This document shows positions 31,527 through 39,384 of a stretch of DNA of 64,000 nucleotides, piece by piece. Origin of the DNA: Leptotrichia sp. OH3620_COT-345 (lineage in GTDB: Bacteria; Fusobacteriota; Fusobacteriia; Fusobacteriales; Leptotrichiaceae); the NCBI RefSeq assembly GCF_003932895.1, contig NZ_RQYW01000011.1, positions 1-64,000 on the forward strand, read 5' to 3'. Below the pieces are notes generated by a model that worked only from the letters and a program-made list of their open reading frames with translations, had not been told where the DNA came from and did no database searches. The position numbers and the translations under genes are program-made. Each line of letters begins with the position of its first letter. Position 1 is the stretch's first letter.

Positions 31527-32618
31527 CTACTTCTCTTCAATATATTTATTCAATATCTCAACCAGTTTTTCTTCAAATTTGTATAATTCTTTTAAAGAAT
31601 CCATCTGGGTTCTTTCTTCTACTACAGCACCACCATCACGTCTTTCATCTGTTGGAAAACTTATGACTATTTTTTCAACCCCTGTAAATATTCTACAAAT
31701 CCATTTTCTTGTGTTATTTTGAAATAATATACTGAAATAACTTCTTGTATCTTTAAAAGTTATATTATCTAAGTCTGTATATTTTCCTAAAATTGATTTT
31801 ATTATAAAATAACTTTCCATTTCTGTTTCAGTTGTAACTATTTTATCTTCAGGATTTTCTTCAATTTCTTCTGTCATTTCTTCTACTACTTCAATATTTT
31901 CCTTAGTGCTATTTTCTAATACTCTTTCAAACTTTCTTCTCGCATAATCATTAATAAATGTTTTAAAAGTATCTTTGAAAATAACTTTAAAACCTTCTAT
32001 TTTACTTTGCATTAACCTTCCATCATAAACTTCTTTTGCAATTATTTTTATAAAATCGTCATCGGGATTTTCAAGTTGTCTACTCAAATAATTCTTCATT
32101 CCATTTGAATATTTAAGTATTTCAGCATTATTTAAAATTTGTTCCGGGTTATAATTACTTTTAGAAAATTTTCTTATTTCGGGTATTTTGTCTTCTGTCA
32201 AATCTAAAAAATTTACTGATAAAAATGGTTTATTATCCATTATATTTTTTTCTTCTAAATCCGTAAAAAATTTATATATTACTCCATTTGTTAGTATTCC
32301 TATTTTAGCCTTTGTAACATGGAAATATCTTTTAAGCTGAATATCATGATTGCTTAAATCGTCTGCCATAGGTTTCGTTTCAATTAAAATTTCAATTTCT
32401 CCATTTACTTTTAAAGCATAGTCTACTTTTTCACCTTTTTTCTCTCCTATATCTGCTACAAATTCAGCTATAACATCATCAGGATTAAACACATTATATC
32501 CCAATAAATTTAAAAATGGTGCTATCAAGTACATTTTCGTCTGCTCTTCCTTAAAATCTTCGTTCTGATACTTTCTAATAACCTTTACATGCTCTTCAAT
32601 TTTGTCCTTAAATTCCAT
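31527..32618 (-). CDS. HsdR N-terminal-like restriction nuclease
   Basis: The 363-residue protein contains a type I HsdR-like N-terminal nuclease fold (PD-(D/E)XK): EEQTKMYLIAPFLNLLGYN, EKVDYALKVNGEIEILIETK (D..ExK) and IGILTNGVIYKFFTDLEEK. It has no helicase domain. Such stand-alone proteins often lie next to phage repressors. The start at 32618 follows GGAG. It probably acts in superinfection exclusion or host defence. Confidence 0.78.
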   Translation of the reverse strand: MEFKDKIEEHVKVIRKYQNEDFKEEQTKMYLIAPFLNLLGYNVFNPDDVIAEFVADIGEKKGEKVDYALKVNGEIEILIETKPMADDLSNHDIQLKRYFHVTKAKIGILTNGVIYKFFTDLEEKNIMDNKPFLSVNFLDLTEDKIPEIRKFSKSNYNPEQILNNAEILKYSNGMKNYLSRQLENPDDDFIKIIAKEVYDGRLMQSKIEGFKVIFKDTFKTFINDYARRKFERVLENSTKENIEVVEEMTEEIEENPEDKIVTTETEMESYFIIKSILGKYTDLDNITFKDTRSYFSILFQNNTRKWICRIFTGVEKIVISFPTDERRDGGAVVEERTQMDSLKELYKFEEKLVEILNKYIEEK

Positions 32619-32633
32619 AAGCAATCACTCCTT

Positions 32634-33098
32634 TTATTTTAGATTATTTATTTTTTCTTTTGTTAATTCTATCAATTCTTTTACTTCTTCATACTTCCCA
32701 TTCTTAAAAGTTAATAATTCTACTTCTTTGATTAAGGTATTTAAAACTTCCTTTTGTTCTTCATTATCCAATATATTTAACAAATTTGTTAATTCATCGC
32801 TACTCTTTTCTTCTATATCTTTTATCCCTAATATTTTTTTTCTGCTCTTTTCAATTTTTAACAATTTTTCTTTTAATTTGTCTTCTTCTAACAATAACAG
32901 TAGCTCTTCTTCTCTTTTTTTTAGATAAGGATAATTACTTACCAGTTTCATAATAAATTTTTTAGAAGCTGTTCTTTCACTATTTTTGATATAGGATATA
33001 TAAGCATTACTTATATCCAGCTTTTGAGATAACTCTGAAACATTTATCTCTTTTCCATTTAAAAATTCATTTAAAAAAATTGCTATTTTATATTCCAT
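32634..33098 (-). CDS. phage repressor, XRE-type
   Basis: The 154-residue protein has an N-terminal helix-turn-helix (NVSELSQKLDISNAYISYIK, about residues 19-38) and a long helical C-terminal part for oligomerisation. It has no peptidase domain, so it is not a LexA-like self-cleaving repressor. It lies divergent from the early operon, next to an operator region. The start follows GGGAG. Confidence 0.87.
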   Translation of the reverse strand: MEYKIAIFLNEFLNGKEINVSELSQKLDISNAYISYIKNSERTASKKFIMKLVSNYPYLKKREEELLLLLEEDKLKEKLLKIEKSRKKILGIKDIEEKSSDELTNLLNILDNEEQKEVLNTLIKEVELLTFKNGKYEEVKELIELTKEKINNLK

Positions 33099-33173
33099 TT
33101 TATTTCTCCCAATATATTTTACTATAATTTTACCATATTTTACGAAAAAAACTAAATTTTTTTACAAAAAGAC

Positions 33174-33262
33174 TTGACTTTTAACTTTTTATAAGTTAAA
33201 ATAAGTTAAGAAAATAGATATAACTTATTTTTTTAAATTTATGTTTAACTAAAATAAGTTAA
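33174..33262 (+). promoter_or_regulatory. rightward early promoter and operators
   Basis: TTGACT (33174-33179), 17 bases, TAAAAT (33197-33202). A dyad TTAACTT-TTTAT-AAGTTAA (33181-33199) lies between the boxes. A second dyad, TTAACT-AAAAT-AAGTTAA, lies at 33245-33262, and single half-sites lie between. It controls the early genes and presumably the divergent repressor. Confidence 0.8.
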
Positions 33263-33280
33263 ATAAATAAGGAGCCTGAT

Positions 33281-33601
33281 ATGAACAAAAAAGAACTGGA
33301 AAGATTAACAGAAGAGATAATACTTGAAATGGTAAACAATGGAGAGCTACAGCTAAACGACGAATACGAGATTGAATACACTCAATCTTGGCTTAATAAC
33401 TGGCTAATGGAGTGGATAAATGACGGATATACGACTGAAGAAGCAATGATTGTACTTGAAACTTTTGAAACATTTGAGTACGAAAAAGAAGCCGTTGTAA
33501 GCACAATAACGGGTATACACACTTATGATAACGGAAATCAAGAGTACATCACGGAAGATGAAATCGTTGATGTATTGGTAACTATGAAGAAGGTGGCTTA
33601 A
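33281..33601 (+). CDS. first rightward early protein, unknown
   Basis: The 106-residue acidic protein follows the operator region with an AAGGAG SD. It is helical at the start (EIEYTQSWLNNWLMEWINDG) and acidic throughout. No family recognised. As the first early gene it may counter host functions or regulate the switch; this is inferred from position only. Confidence 0.75.
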   Translation: MNKKELERLTEEIILEMVNNGELQLNDEYEIEYTQSWLNNWLMEWINDGYTTEEAMIVLETFETFEYEKEAVVSTITGIHTYDNGNQEYITEDEIVDVLVTMKKVA

Positions 33602-33602
33602 A

Positions 33603-33749
33603 ATGACAAAAAAAGAAAAGGAAGAATTACAAAAAATATGGGACAAAGTTACTTTTGTGGTAGAACCTAAAAAGTCTACCATAATAAGTAATAGGGAAAC
33701 TGAAGAACGTAAAAAAAATAGAAAAAAAATATATAAGAAAGGGAGATAA
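33603..33749 (+). CDS. small basic early protein
   Basis: A 48-residue frame (MTKKEKEELQKIWDKVTFVV, basic C-terminus) begins 1 base after the previous stop and ends 4 bases before the next start. Function unknown. Confidence 0.6.
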   Translation: MTKKEKEELQKIWDKVTFVVEPKKSTIISNRETEERKKNRKKIYKKGR

Positions 33750-33753
33750 AAAT

Positions 33754-34017
33754 ATGAAAACACTGAAAAGAAGAATTAAGAGGGAAGTATTTGAGTTAAG
33801 AAGTGATGATACTTCTGAACTCACAAGAAAGGTAAGAGGAATTGTAAATAAACATATAAAAGTCGGAGAAACAATAACTAACGACGGAAGAATAAGTGTT
33901 AAAACTCCTATAGGCACATTGTATTTCTTTATAGCTTACAGCAAAAATAAAATAGGAGAGAAAACTTACCGCATTAAGAGATATGCTGGTATGGATTTAA
34001 GCGGAAAATTTGTATAA
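33754..34017 (+). CDS. small early phage protein, unknown
   Basis: An 87-residue basic protein with a beta-rich C-terminal half (TPIGTLYFFIAYSKNKIGEK). It follows GGGAG. No family recognised. The stretch to 34127 contains a GGGGG-AGCAAT-CCCCC hairpin (34040-34055) and only very short frames. Confidence 0.65.
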   Translation: MKTLKRRIKREVFELRSDDTSELTRKVRGIVNKHIKVGETITNDGRISVKTPIGTLYFFIAYSKNKIGEKTYRIKRYAGMDLSGKFV

Positions 34018-34127
34018 TCCAAAAGTTTTAATATATATAGGGGGAGCAATCCCCCGCATAGGAGTCACTAATGATGATATTTAAACTGTAAAAAGGCGAT
34101 AAAATGATTATAGATTGGAGATAAAAA

Positions 34128-34361
34128 ATGAACGATTATTTTAAAGATGAAATTTCTAAGTATATATTTTATTTGGTGGAGCTTAAAGGAAAATTACAAC
34201 TTGATTTTTTAGGAGTAAATATTACTCATTACAGCAACAAAAAAGTTGCTGAAAGATGGTATAAGGAAATTGTAAAACTTATTCACCCTGATAAATGTAA
34301 TCATCCAAAAGCAACTGAAGCAATGCAGGCATTGGAAAAGTTGTATAGCGGCATGAAATAA
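34128..34361 (+). CDS. stand-alone J-like protein
   Basis: The 77-residue protein contains IHPDKC within a helix pair (KEIVKLIHPDKCNHPKATEA), an HPD motif as in J domains that stimulate DnaK. It is very similar to the C-terminal part of the protein at 55819-56382. The phage version has only this domain. It may recruit host DnaK or interfere with the island protein. Confidence 0.75.
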   Translation: MNDYFKDEISKYIFYLVELKGKLQLDFLGVNITHYSNKKVAERWYKEIVKLIHPDKCNHPKATEAMQALEKLYSGMK

Positions 34362-34425
34362 AAAATACTAATAATTGATAACCAGTAAGGATCTAAAAAA
34401 TAAAAGAAATAAAGGAGTGATGAAA

Positions 34426-34674
34426 ATGATAACAAAAAGATTTATATGGGAAAGTTTAGCCTTAGTAACATTCTTAGCTGCAATAAATATAATTCTTATA
34501 TTTGTAATTAAAAAGCAAGACCCCCCTAAGGGGTACAAAATAAGGATAAAAGAGGTGATTTATTATGTAGATACTTATATAATGGACGGGGAATATTTAA
34601 TATTCCAAGATGAATTTGGACGAGAAGTGGAAGTCCACAAAAACTTCGTCAGCATAGAGGAGATTAAGGAATAA
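34426..34674 (+). CDS. small membrane-anchored early protein
   Basis: From the ATG at 34426 (8 bases after GGAG) the 82-residue protein has one transmembrane helix near the start (ALVTFLAAINIILIFVI) and a beta-rich outer domain. Function unknown. The next gene starts within its stop (TAATG). Confidence 0.65.
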   Translation: MITKRFIWESLALVTFLAAINIILIFVIKKQDPPKGYKIRIKEVIYYVDTYIMDGEYLIFQDEFGREVEVHKNFVSIEEIKE

Positions 34675-34802
34675 TGTTTAATAAATATTTAGAAAATCAA
34701 AAAAAAGAAATAGAATATTTAAAGATCATAGCTAAAAGATTAGAATCTATGAATAAAGAACTGAAAGAAGAAAATGATAGATGGAAAGGAAAAAGACAAT
34801 GA
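34674..34802 (+). CDS. small coiled-coil early protein
   Basis: A 42-residue charged helix (MFNKYLENQKKEIEYLKIIA...), joined to its neighbours by overlapping stop and start codons on both sides. It is probably a real operon gene; function unknown. Confidence 0.6.
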   Translation: MFNKYLENQKKEIEYLKIIAKRLESMNKELKEENDRWKGKRQ

Positions 34803-35404
34803 ATATATACGAAAAATTACAGAAAGCAAGGGTTGAATTGCAGGAAATGGGACTTAAAAAAAGCGGATATAATAAATTTGCTAATTTTGATTACTTCGAA
34901 TTAAAAGATTTTTTGCCTAAAGTAAATGAAATATTTTTAAAACTAAAACTTTTTTCTAAATTTGATTTATTAGAAAATGAAGGGATTTTAACCATAATAA
35001 ATTCAGAAAATACAGAAGAAAAAGAAACTTTCACAACTCCTAAAATAGTTGTAGAAATGAAAGGACAGAATGGATTACAGCAGATTGGTTCTACTCATAC
35101 ATATCTAAAAAGATATTGTTATTACAATGCTCTTGAGATAATCATAAATGACGAGACAGAAGCAACTATCGATAAGGATAAAAACAAAGAACAGACTAAA
35201 ACACAAAAACAGAAAAATGAAAAAACTGAAAAAGAAAGAAAAGAAAACGCTATAAAAGCTATAATAGACAACATTTCTAATTTAACAGATACAGAACAGA
35301 TTGAAGTGTTAAATGGAAAAGAATTAATTGATTTAGACAATATGAATTTAAATGAATTAAAAATAATATATAAAAAAATAGAAGAAAAAAAGAAAAGTGA
35401 ATAA
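34799..35404 (+). CDS. ERF-family single-strand annealing protein
   Basis: From the ATG at 34799 (ATGA overlap) the 201-residue protein matches ERF recombinases: LKKSGYNKFANFDYFELKDF, then STHTYLKRYCYYNALEI. A Lys/Glu linker leads to a C-terminal helical part. It anneals complementary single strands in phage recombination. The earlier in-frame start at 34781 lacks an SD. Confidence 0.92.
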   Translation: MNIYEKLQKARVELQEMGLKKSGYNKFANFDYFELKDFLPKVNEIFLKLKLFSKFDLLENEGILTIINSENTEEKETFTTPKIVVEMKGQNGLQQIGSTHTYLKRYCYYNALEIIINDETEATIDKDKNKEQTKTQKQKNEKTEKERKENAIKAIIDNISNLTDTEQIEVLNGKELIDLDNMNLNELKIIYKKIEEKKKSE

Positions 35405-35417
35405 GGAGTGAATGAAA

Positions 35418-36110
35418 ATGAATGAATTGATAATAAAATCAAAAGAAACTATAACAAGCTTAGAGCTTGTAGATTTGATAAATAGATTGAGAAAGGAAGA
35501 AGGAAATTATACAGAATTAAGTCATAATACTTTGTTAAGGAATATAAGGGAAGAAATAGGACTGAAATTTATAGTACAGTCCTCATACATAAATTCCCAA
35601 AATAAAAAACAACCTATGTATATATTGACTTTGAAACAAGCATTAAGGCTTTTAACTAAAGAAAGTAGATATGTAAGAGGAAAAGTATTTGAATATATTG
35701 AAAAGCTTGAAAAACAGAATGAACAATTAAAATTAATGTTACTGAACAGAAGTAACAGTGAATGGCTACTAACAAGGCAACAAGGAAAACTCACAAGAAG
35801 AAGCGAAACTGATAGGATAGCCGAACTTATACCGTATGCAAGGTCACAAGGAAGTAAAAATGCTGATAAATTATATATAGTCTATTCAAAATTGACAAAT
35901 AAACTTGTCGGAATAGAAAGCGGTATGAGAGAAACAATAGATGTCGAAACTCTGCTATATATTAGAAAATTAGAAGATTTATTTTCTAAAATAATGATTG
36001 AAAGTATGAAAAATAAAATGTACTACAAAGACATCTATAAAGAATGTAAAAAGTTAGGTTCTCAATTATTAAAGTATCTTACATTAGATATTAAAGCTTT
36101 AAGGGCATAG
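35418..36110 (+). CDS. Rha-like regulatory protein
   Basis: About 230 residues. The N-terminus (ITSLELVDLINRLRKEEGNY, PMYILTLKQALRLLTKESRY) is related to the protein at 23409-24173. The C-terminal half (RRSETDRIAELIPYARSQGS) resembles a domain common behind Rha-like regulators. The ATG at 35418 lies 9 bases after AAGGAG. It is probably an early transcriptional regulator. Confidence 0.72.
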   Translation: MNELIIKSKETITSLELVDLINRLRKEEGNYTELSHNTLLRNIREEIGLKFIVQSSYINSQNKKQPMYILTLKQALRLLTKESRYVRGKVFEYIEKLEKQNEQLKLMLLNRSNSEWLLTRQQGKLTRRSETDRIAELIPYARSQGSKNADKLYIVYSKLTNKLVGIESGMRETIDVETLLYIRKLEDLFSKIMIESMKNKMYYKDIYKECKKLGSQLLKYLTLDIKALRA

Positions 36111-36118
36111 GAGAAAAA

Positions 36119-36409
36119 ATGAAACAAAAAGAAAAAGATAAAATAGATATTCTTTTCAATGATAAAGATAAAATTGAAAGAAATCTAAACAGAAAAAAAA
36201 ATACAGGAATTACTTCACCTACCCAAATTATCATAAGAGTAGGAGAAAAACATGAAGATAGATATATATGTGATGATTTTACATTCAAAGATAAAAAATC
36301 AATAAATTTAATATTTGATTTACTAAATGCTTTATTATTGGGAGAAGAAAAAGAATTACAAAGAATAAAAGAAGAAATTGAAAAAATAAAAATAGAATTC
36401 TCTGAATAA
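36119..36409 (+). CDS. early phage protein, unknown
   Basis: A 96-residue charged protein with Lys/Asp-rich N-terminus and a helical end (LLGEEKELQRIKEEIEKIKI). The ATG follows AGGAG. No family recognised. Confidence 0.65.
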   Translation: MKQKEKDKIDILFNDKDKIERNLNRKKNTGITSPTQIIIRVGEKHEDRYICDDFTFKDKKSINLIFDLLNALLLGEEKELQRIKEEIEKIKIEFSE

Positions 36410-36441
36410 AAATAGGGGGGTGATTGAAGAATGGAGTAAAA

Positions 36442-36642
36442 ATGAGTTGGAAATGCAAAAATTGCGGGGGTTGTCTATTTTCACAACCCACTAAGGGAAA
36501 TTTAAATTTAACAAAAATTGACAAGCAAGGAACAGTAATCGAATGTGAGGAAACTACATTATATTACGGTTATATTACTTGTGATAAGTGCAAAAAAAGA
36601 GGAATTAAAATACAAAATATAGCAGAATGGGAGAAAGAATAA
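36442..36642 (+). CDS. small zinc-ribbon protein
   Basis: 66 residues from the ATG at 36442 after GGAG. Two Cys pairs (CKNC and CDKC) suggest a zinc ribbon. An upstream TTG at 36424 after GGGGGG is an alternative start. It may bind DNA or protein; function unknown. Confidence 0.65.
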   Translation: MSWKCKNCGGCLFSQPTKGNLNLTKIDKQGTVIECEETTLYYGYITCDKCKKRGIKIQNIAEWEKE

Positions 36643-36797
36643 TGAAAACAGAAAAGGAAATAAAAGAAGAAATAAAACAGGTAGAGAAAGACCTGTTAAA
36701 TTATTCAAAGTGTGGTTTGTATCTGATGGCTTATATAAAAGAAGTAGAGCTAAAAACTCTAAAATCTGTACTGGAGGAAGAAGATGAGAGAAATTAA
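36642..36797 (+). CDS. small helical early protein
   Basis: A 51-residue frame (MKTEKEIKEEIKQVEKDLLN...) begins at the previous stop (TAATG) and overlaps the YopX start by 14 bases, whose SD lies in its last codons (CTGGAGGAAGAAG). Function unknown. Confidence 0.58.
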   Translation: MKTEKEIKEEIKQVEKDLLNYSKCGLYLMAYIKEVELKTLKSVLEEEDERN

Positions 36798-37191
36798 ATT
36801 TAAGATATGGGATAAACAGGGTAATAAGTTTTTAGAAAGTTATGATGACGGATATGTGAAAATAGAGTACGTCTTGAATACCAAAGGGGAATTATTTGAA
36901 TGGATCGAAAGTTCTGAAGGTGGCGGAGATTTTATGAATGAACTGGAACAAAAAAATTTTATAATAACGCAGTACACAGGCGTTAAAGACAAAAGAGGGA
37001 AAGAAATTTATGAAGGGGATATTGTGATACTTAACGACTCCGAAGAAGAATACAAATGTGTTGTTAAATACAAATACGGCAGCTATATATTAGAAAATAG
37101 ATATTTTACAGAACAGTTATCCAACTGCGAAGAAAGATTTTTAGAAGTAATCGGGAATATTTACGAAAATAGAGAATTACTGGAGGAGTAA
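36784..37191 (+). CDS. YopX-family protein
   Basis: The 135-residue protein has the YopX pattern: MREIKFKIWDKQGNKFLESY at the start, QYTGVKDKRGKEIYEGDIV in the middle and LEVIGNIYENRELL at the end. YopX proteins are widespread in phages of low-GC bacteria; their exact function is unknown. Confidence 0.93.
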   Translation: MREIKFKIWDKQGNKFLESYDDGYVKIEYVLNTKGELFEWIESSEGGGDFMNELEQKNFIITQYTGVKDKRGKEIYEGDIVILNDSEEEYKCVVKYKYGSYILENRYFTEQLSNCEERFLEVIGNIYENRELLEE

Positions 37192-37194
37192 AAT

Positions 37195-37395
37195 ATGAAT
37201 GCAGATAAATTAAAAGGGAAAATAAAAGAAAAAAGGTTTAACTATAAGACCTTAGCTAACAAAATCGGAATAGGTGAAACATCTATGACGCAGAAACTTA
37301 ACAAGAAACAGCCATTACTTTTAAGAGAAGTGAAAAGGTTGAGAAAAATCTTAAATTTAGATGATAAAGAAACAATTGAAATATTCTTCAACTAA
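37195..37395 (+). CDS. small HTH regulator (Cro-like)
   Basis: The 66-residue protein is an HTH domain (NYKTLANKIGIGETSMTQKL) typical of phage regulators upstream of integrase. It could control integrase expression. Confidence 0.75.
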   Translation: MNADKLKGKIKEKRFNYKTLANKIGIGETSMTQKLNKKQPLLLREVKRLRKILNLDDKETIEIFFN

Positions 37396-37407
37396 GATAA
37401 AATAAAA

Positions 37408-37440
37408 AGACACTCTGGCAAAGTGTCTATAAAATTAATC
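37408..37440 (+). terminator. hairpin between the HTH gene and integrase
   Basis: AGACACT (37408-37414) pairs with AGTGTCT (37422-37428). The following sequence is only moderately T-rich, so it may terminate partially. Confidence 0.5.
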
Positions 37441-37486
37441 TTTTAAATTATTTTATCATATTTTAAAAATAAAGGAAAGTGATAAA

Positions 37487-38554
37487 GTGACAATAAAAAA
37501 TAAGAATGGTAGCGGAAGTATCATAAAAATTAAAAATAAAAAGTTAAGAAAACCTTATCTTGTAAGGGTAACTGTAGGATTTGATAAAAATGGAAAACAA
37601 GACAGAAAAAGTTTAGGTTATTATGAAACAAAAAAAGAAGCTATAAAAGTTCTGGAAGAATATTTATTTAATCCTTATGACATTGACGGCTCTAATGTAA
37701 CATTTCAGGAATTATTCGAGTATTTTCTGAAAATGAAAAAAGGGAGTGTATCAGATAAAACTTACAATAGTTACTATTTTAAATTTAATCATTGTAAACC
37801 CCTGCATTATTTATTAATAAAAGATATAAGAACTCCTCAATTACAAGAGTTAGTTAATAAAATTAATTTATCGAGTGGAAGTAAAATTGAAATAAAAAGA
37901 TTTTTAGTTATGGTATTTGAATATGCTGTTCAAATGGAGTATATCCCCTTAAATAGAGCTAAACCTATTAAAATAGGTACCCATAAACCTGTAAAACAAA
38001 AATCTATATTTACTATAGAAGAAATAAAAAGATTATGGGAAAATAGTGATTTATATAATTCTAAAATGGTATTATTTATGATATATACAGGTTTAAGAAT
38101 AGGAGAAATGGCAAACCTTAAAAAAAGAAATGTAGATTTGATTAATGGAGTAATAAAAAATATGGGAAATAAAACTGAAAAATCCAAAAATAGAATTATT
38201 CCATTACACAACGACATACTAAAAATAACAAAAGAAATACTGGAGCAATCAAGCAACGATTATTTTATATGCATAAAACATAAAAGACCTACAGAAAAAC
38301 ACAAAAATACTCCTAATAGCGTACAAACAATAAGAGTACATTTTTTAAAATTAATGGAAAGTTTAGGGATGAGTCATGTCCCCCACGACACAAGAGGAAC
38401 ATTAGCGAGTATATTAGAAAAAAATAATATAAGTGAAACTATTATTACTGACTTAATGGGACATACCGATATAAAAACAACACAAGATTATTATATACAA
38501 AATGATATTGAAACTATAAAAAACAGTATAAATAAGATAAAAATATTTAACTAA
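37487..38554 (+). CDS. int: tyrosine-type integrase
   Basis: The 355-residue recombinase starts at GTG 37487 behind AAAGGAAAG. Domains: N-terminal arm-binding AP2-like region (residues 1-60), core-binding helices (about 70-160) and the catalytic domain. Visible catalytic residues are R204 (TGLRIGE), H300 and R303 (HDTR), H326 (GHTD) and Y336 (QDYY). It inserts and excises the prophage. A terminator follows at once. Confidence 0.96.
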   Translation: MTIKNKNGSGSIIKIKNKKLRKPYLVRVTVGFDKNGKQDRKSLGYYETKKEAIKVLEEYLFNPYDIDGSNVTFQELFEYFLKMKKGSVSDKTYNSYYFKFNHCKPLHYLLIKDIRTPQLQELVNKINLSSGSKIEIKRFLVMVFEYAVQMEYIPLNRAKPIKIGTHKPVKQKSIFTIEEIKRLWENSDLYNSKMVLFMIYTGLRIGEMANLKKRNVDLINGVIKNMGNKTEKSKNRIIPLHNDILKITKEILEQSSNDYFICIKHKRPTEKHKNTPNSVQTIRVHFLKLMESLGMSHVPHDTRGTLASILEKNNISETIITDLMGHTDIKTTQDYYIQNDIETIKNSINKIKIFN

Positions 38555-38555
38555 G

Positions 38556-38579
38556 GCACTTTAAAAAAAGTGCTTTTTT
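38556..38579 (+). terminator. integrase terminator
   Basis: GCACTTT (38556-38562) pairs with AAAGTGC (38567-38573), followed by six T. Confidence 0.88.
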
Positions 38580-38633
38580 GTTATTTATAAAAACCTGCTT
38601 TTTAAAAAAATACTTTTCAAAACATATGACTTC

Positions 38634-38714
38634 AAAATATTGAAGTTATTATCTTATAAAGTATTCTCAAAGTGTACCTACGGTATACCTACCCGACTTA
38701 AAAATATTGAAGTT
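38634..38714. repeat. 14-bp direct repeats, candidate integrase arm sites
   Basis: AAAATATTGAAGTT occurs at 38634-38647 and again, exact, at 38701-38714. The first copy also lies in a small dyad (ACTTCA...TTGAAGT). Between them is TACCTAC repeated around GGTATACC. Their place right after the integrase fits an attachment-site arm. The core cannot be defined without the other end. The stretch to 39024 holds no gene. Confidence 0.45.
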
Positions 38715-39024
38715 TTATGTTATTTATTTGAATTTTCGGTAAAAATAAACCATTCTGACATCAACATAAAAATCCTCTAAACCCCTTAAAATCTATATAC
38801 GCAAAAAAGCCGACGCTGTGGATACGCCGACTTATTTGCTTTTTGGAGAGAAAATCAACTCGTGAAAATTGATTTATTTTAGTTATATATAAATATAGCT
38901 AAAACCACATTTAATGTGTTTCCCGTCTTTTTATTAGACTTATTTTTATTTATAAAAATATCTTAATTATCTTGTATTTATAAGTATTTTAAATTTTTAA
39001 AATACTTATCTTCCCCATTTTCTG

Positions 39025-39384
39025 TCAAATCTTATCTTTAAACTTTAAGTACCTTTTTGTTTGCTTTAACGGATCATAACCCAATAAAATGCCTAATATA
39101 AAATCTTCTTCAGGAGTATATTTATTAAGAGCTTTGTTATTGAACATTTTTATTGTTTCCACACACTCTTTTTCTCCGAAAAATAAATTTATTTTATCAC
39201 CATTTATTTCTTGTATGTGATAAGTAACATCGTTTTTTTCCAGTTTTCTTACCATATCATTAACAGCTTCAATAGGTGCTGTATGTAATACTAAATGTCT
39301 TAGTCCTTTTTCCAACTCGTATAAATGATGGGCAAAAAGTTCATAATTATACTTTATAAAACTTTTTTTAACTCCGTCGTCCAT
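39025..39384 (-). CDS. DUF2023 protein, flavodoxin partner
   Basis: The 119-residue protein matches the DUF2023 family, which is almost always encoded beside a flavodoxin: HHLYELEKGLRHLVLHT, then APIEAVNDMVRKLEKN and FILGILLGYDPLKQTKRYLK. It overlaps the flavodoxin gene by 31 bases and has an AAAGGA SD. Its biochemical role is not established. Confidence 0.88.
   Translation of the reverse strand: MDDGVKKSFIKYNYELFAHHLYELEKGLRHLVLHTAPIEAVNDMVRKLEKNDVTYHIQEINGDKINLFFGEKECVETIKMFNNKALNKYTPEEDFILGILLGYDPLKQTKRYLKFKDKI

Larger units (their letters stand above)
1..38720. mobile_element. contractile-tailed prophage, left end outside window
   Basis: A continuous set of phage modules runs from lysozyme at the left edge to a tyrosine integrase at 38.55 kb. 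Virion genes, replication genes and the lysogeny block are on the minus strand; early recombination genes and the integrase are on the plus strand. Sheath, tube, gp25-like, gpJ-like and spike proteins indicate a contractile tail. The right boundary is placed just past the integrase because the next genes are bacterial. The left attachment site is not in the window, so exact ends are unknown. Confidence 0.93.

Noticed and set aside
38815-38840. GCCGAC repeated in a GC-rich spot as a terminator
   Set aside because: The two copies are direct, not inverted, so no hairpin forms; too short to call a site.
38555-39024. tRNA gene as integration target
   Set aside because: No cloverleaf or conserved tRNA ends could be found by eye in this stretch.
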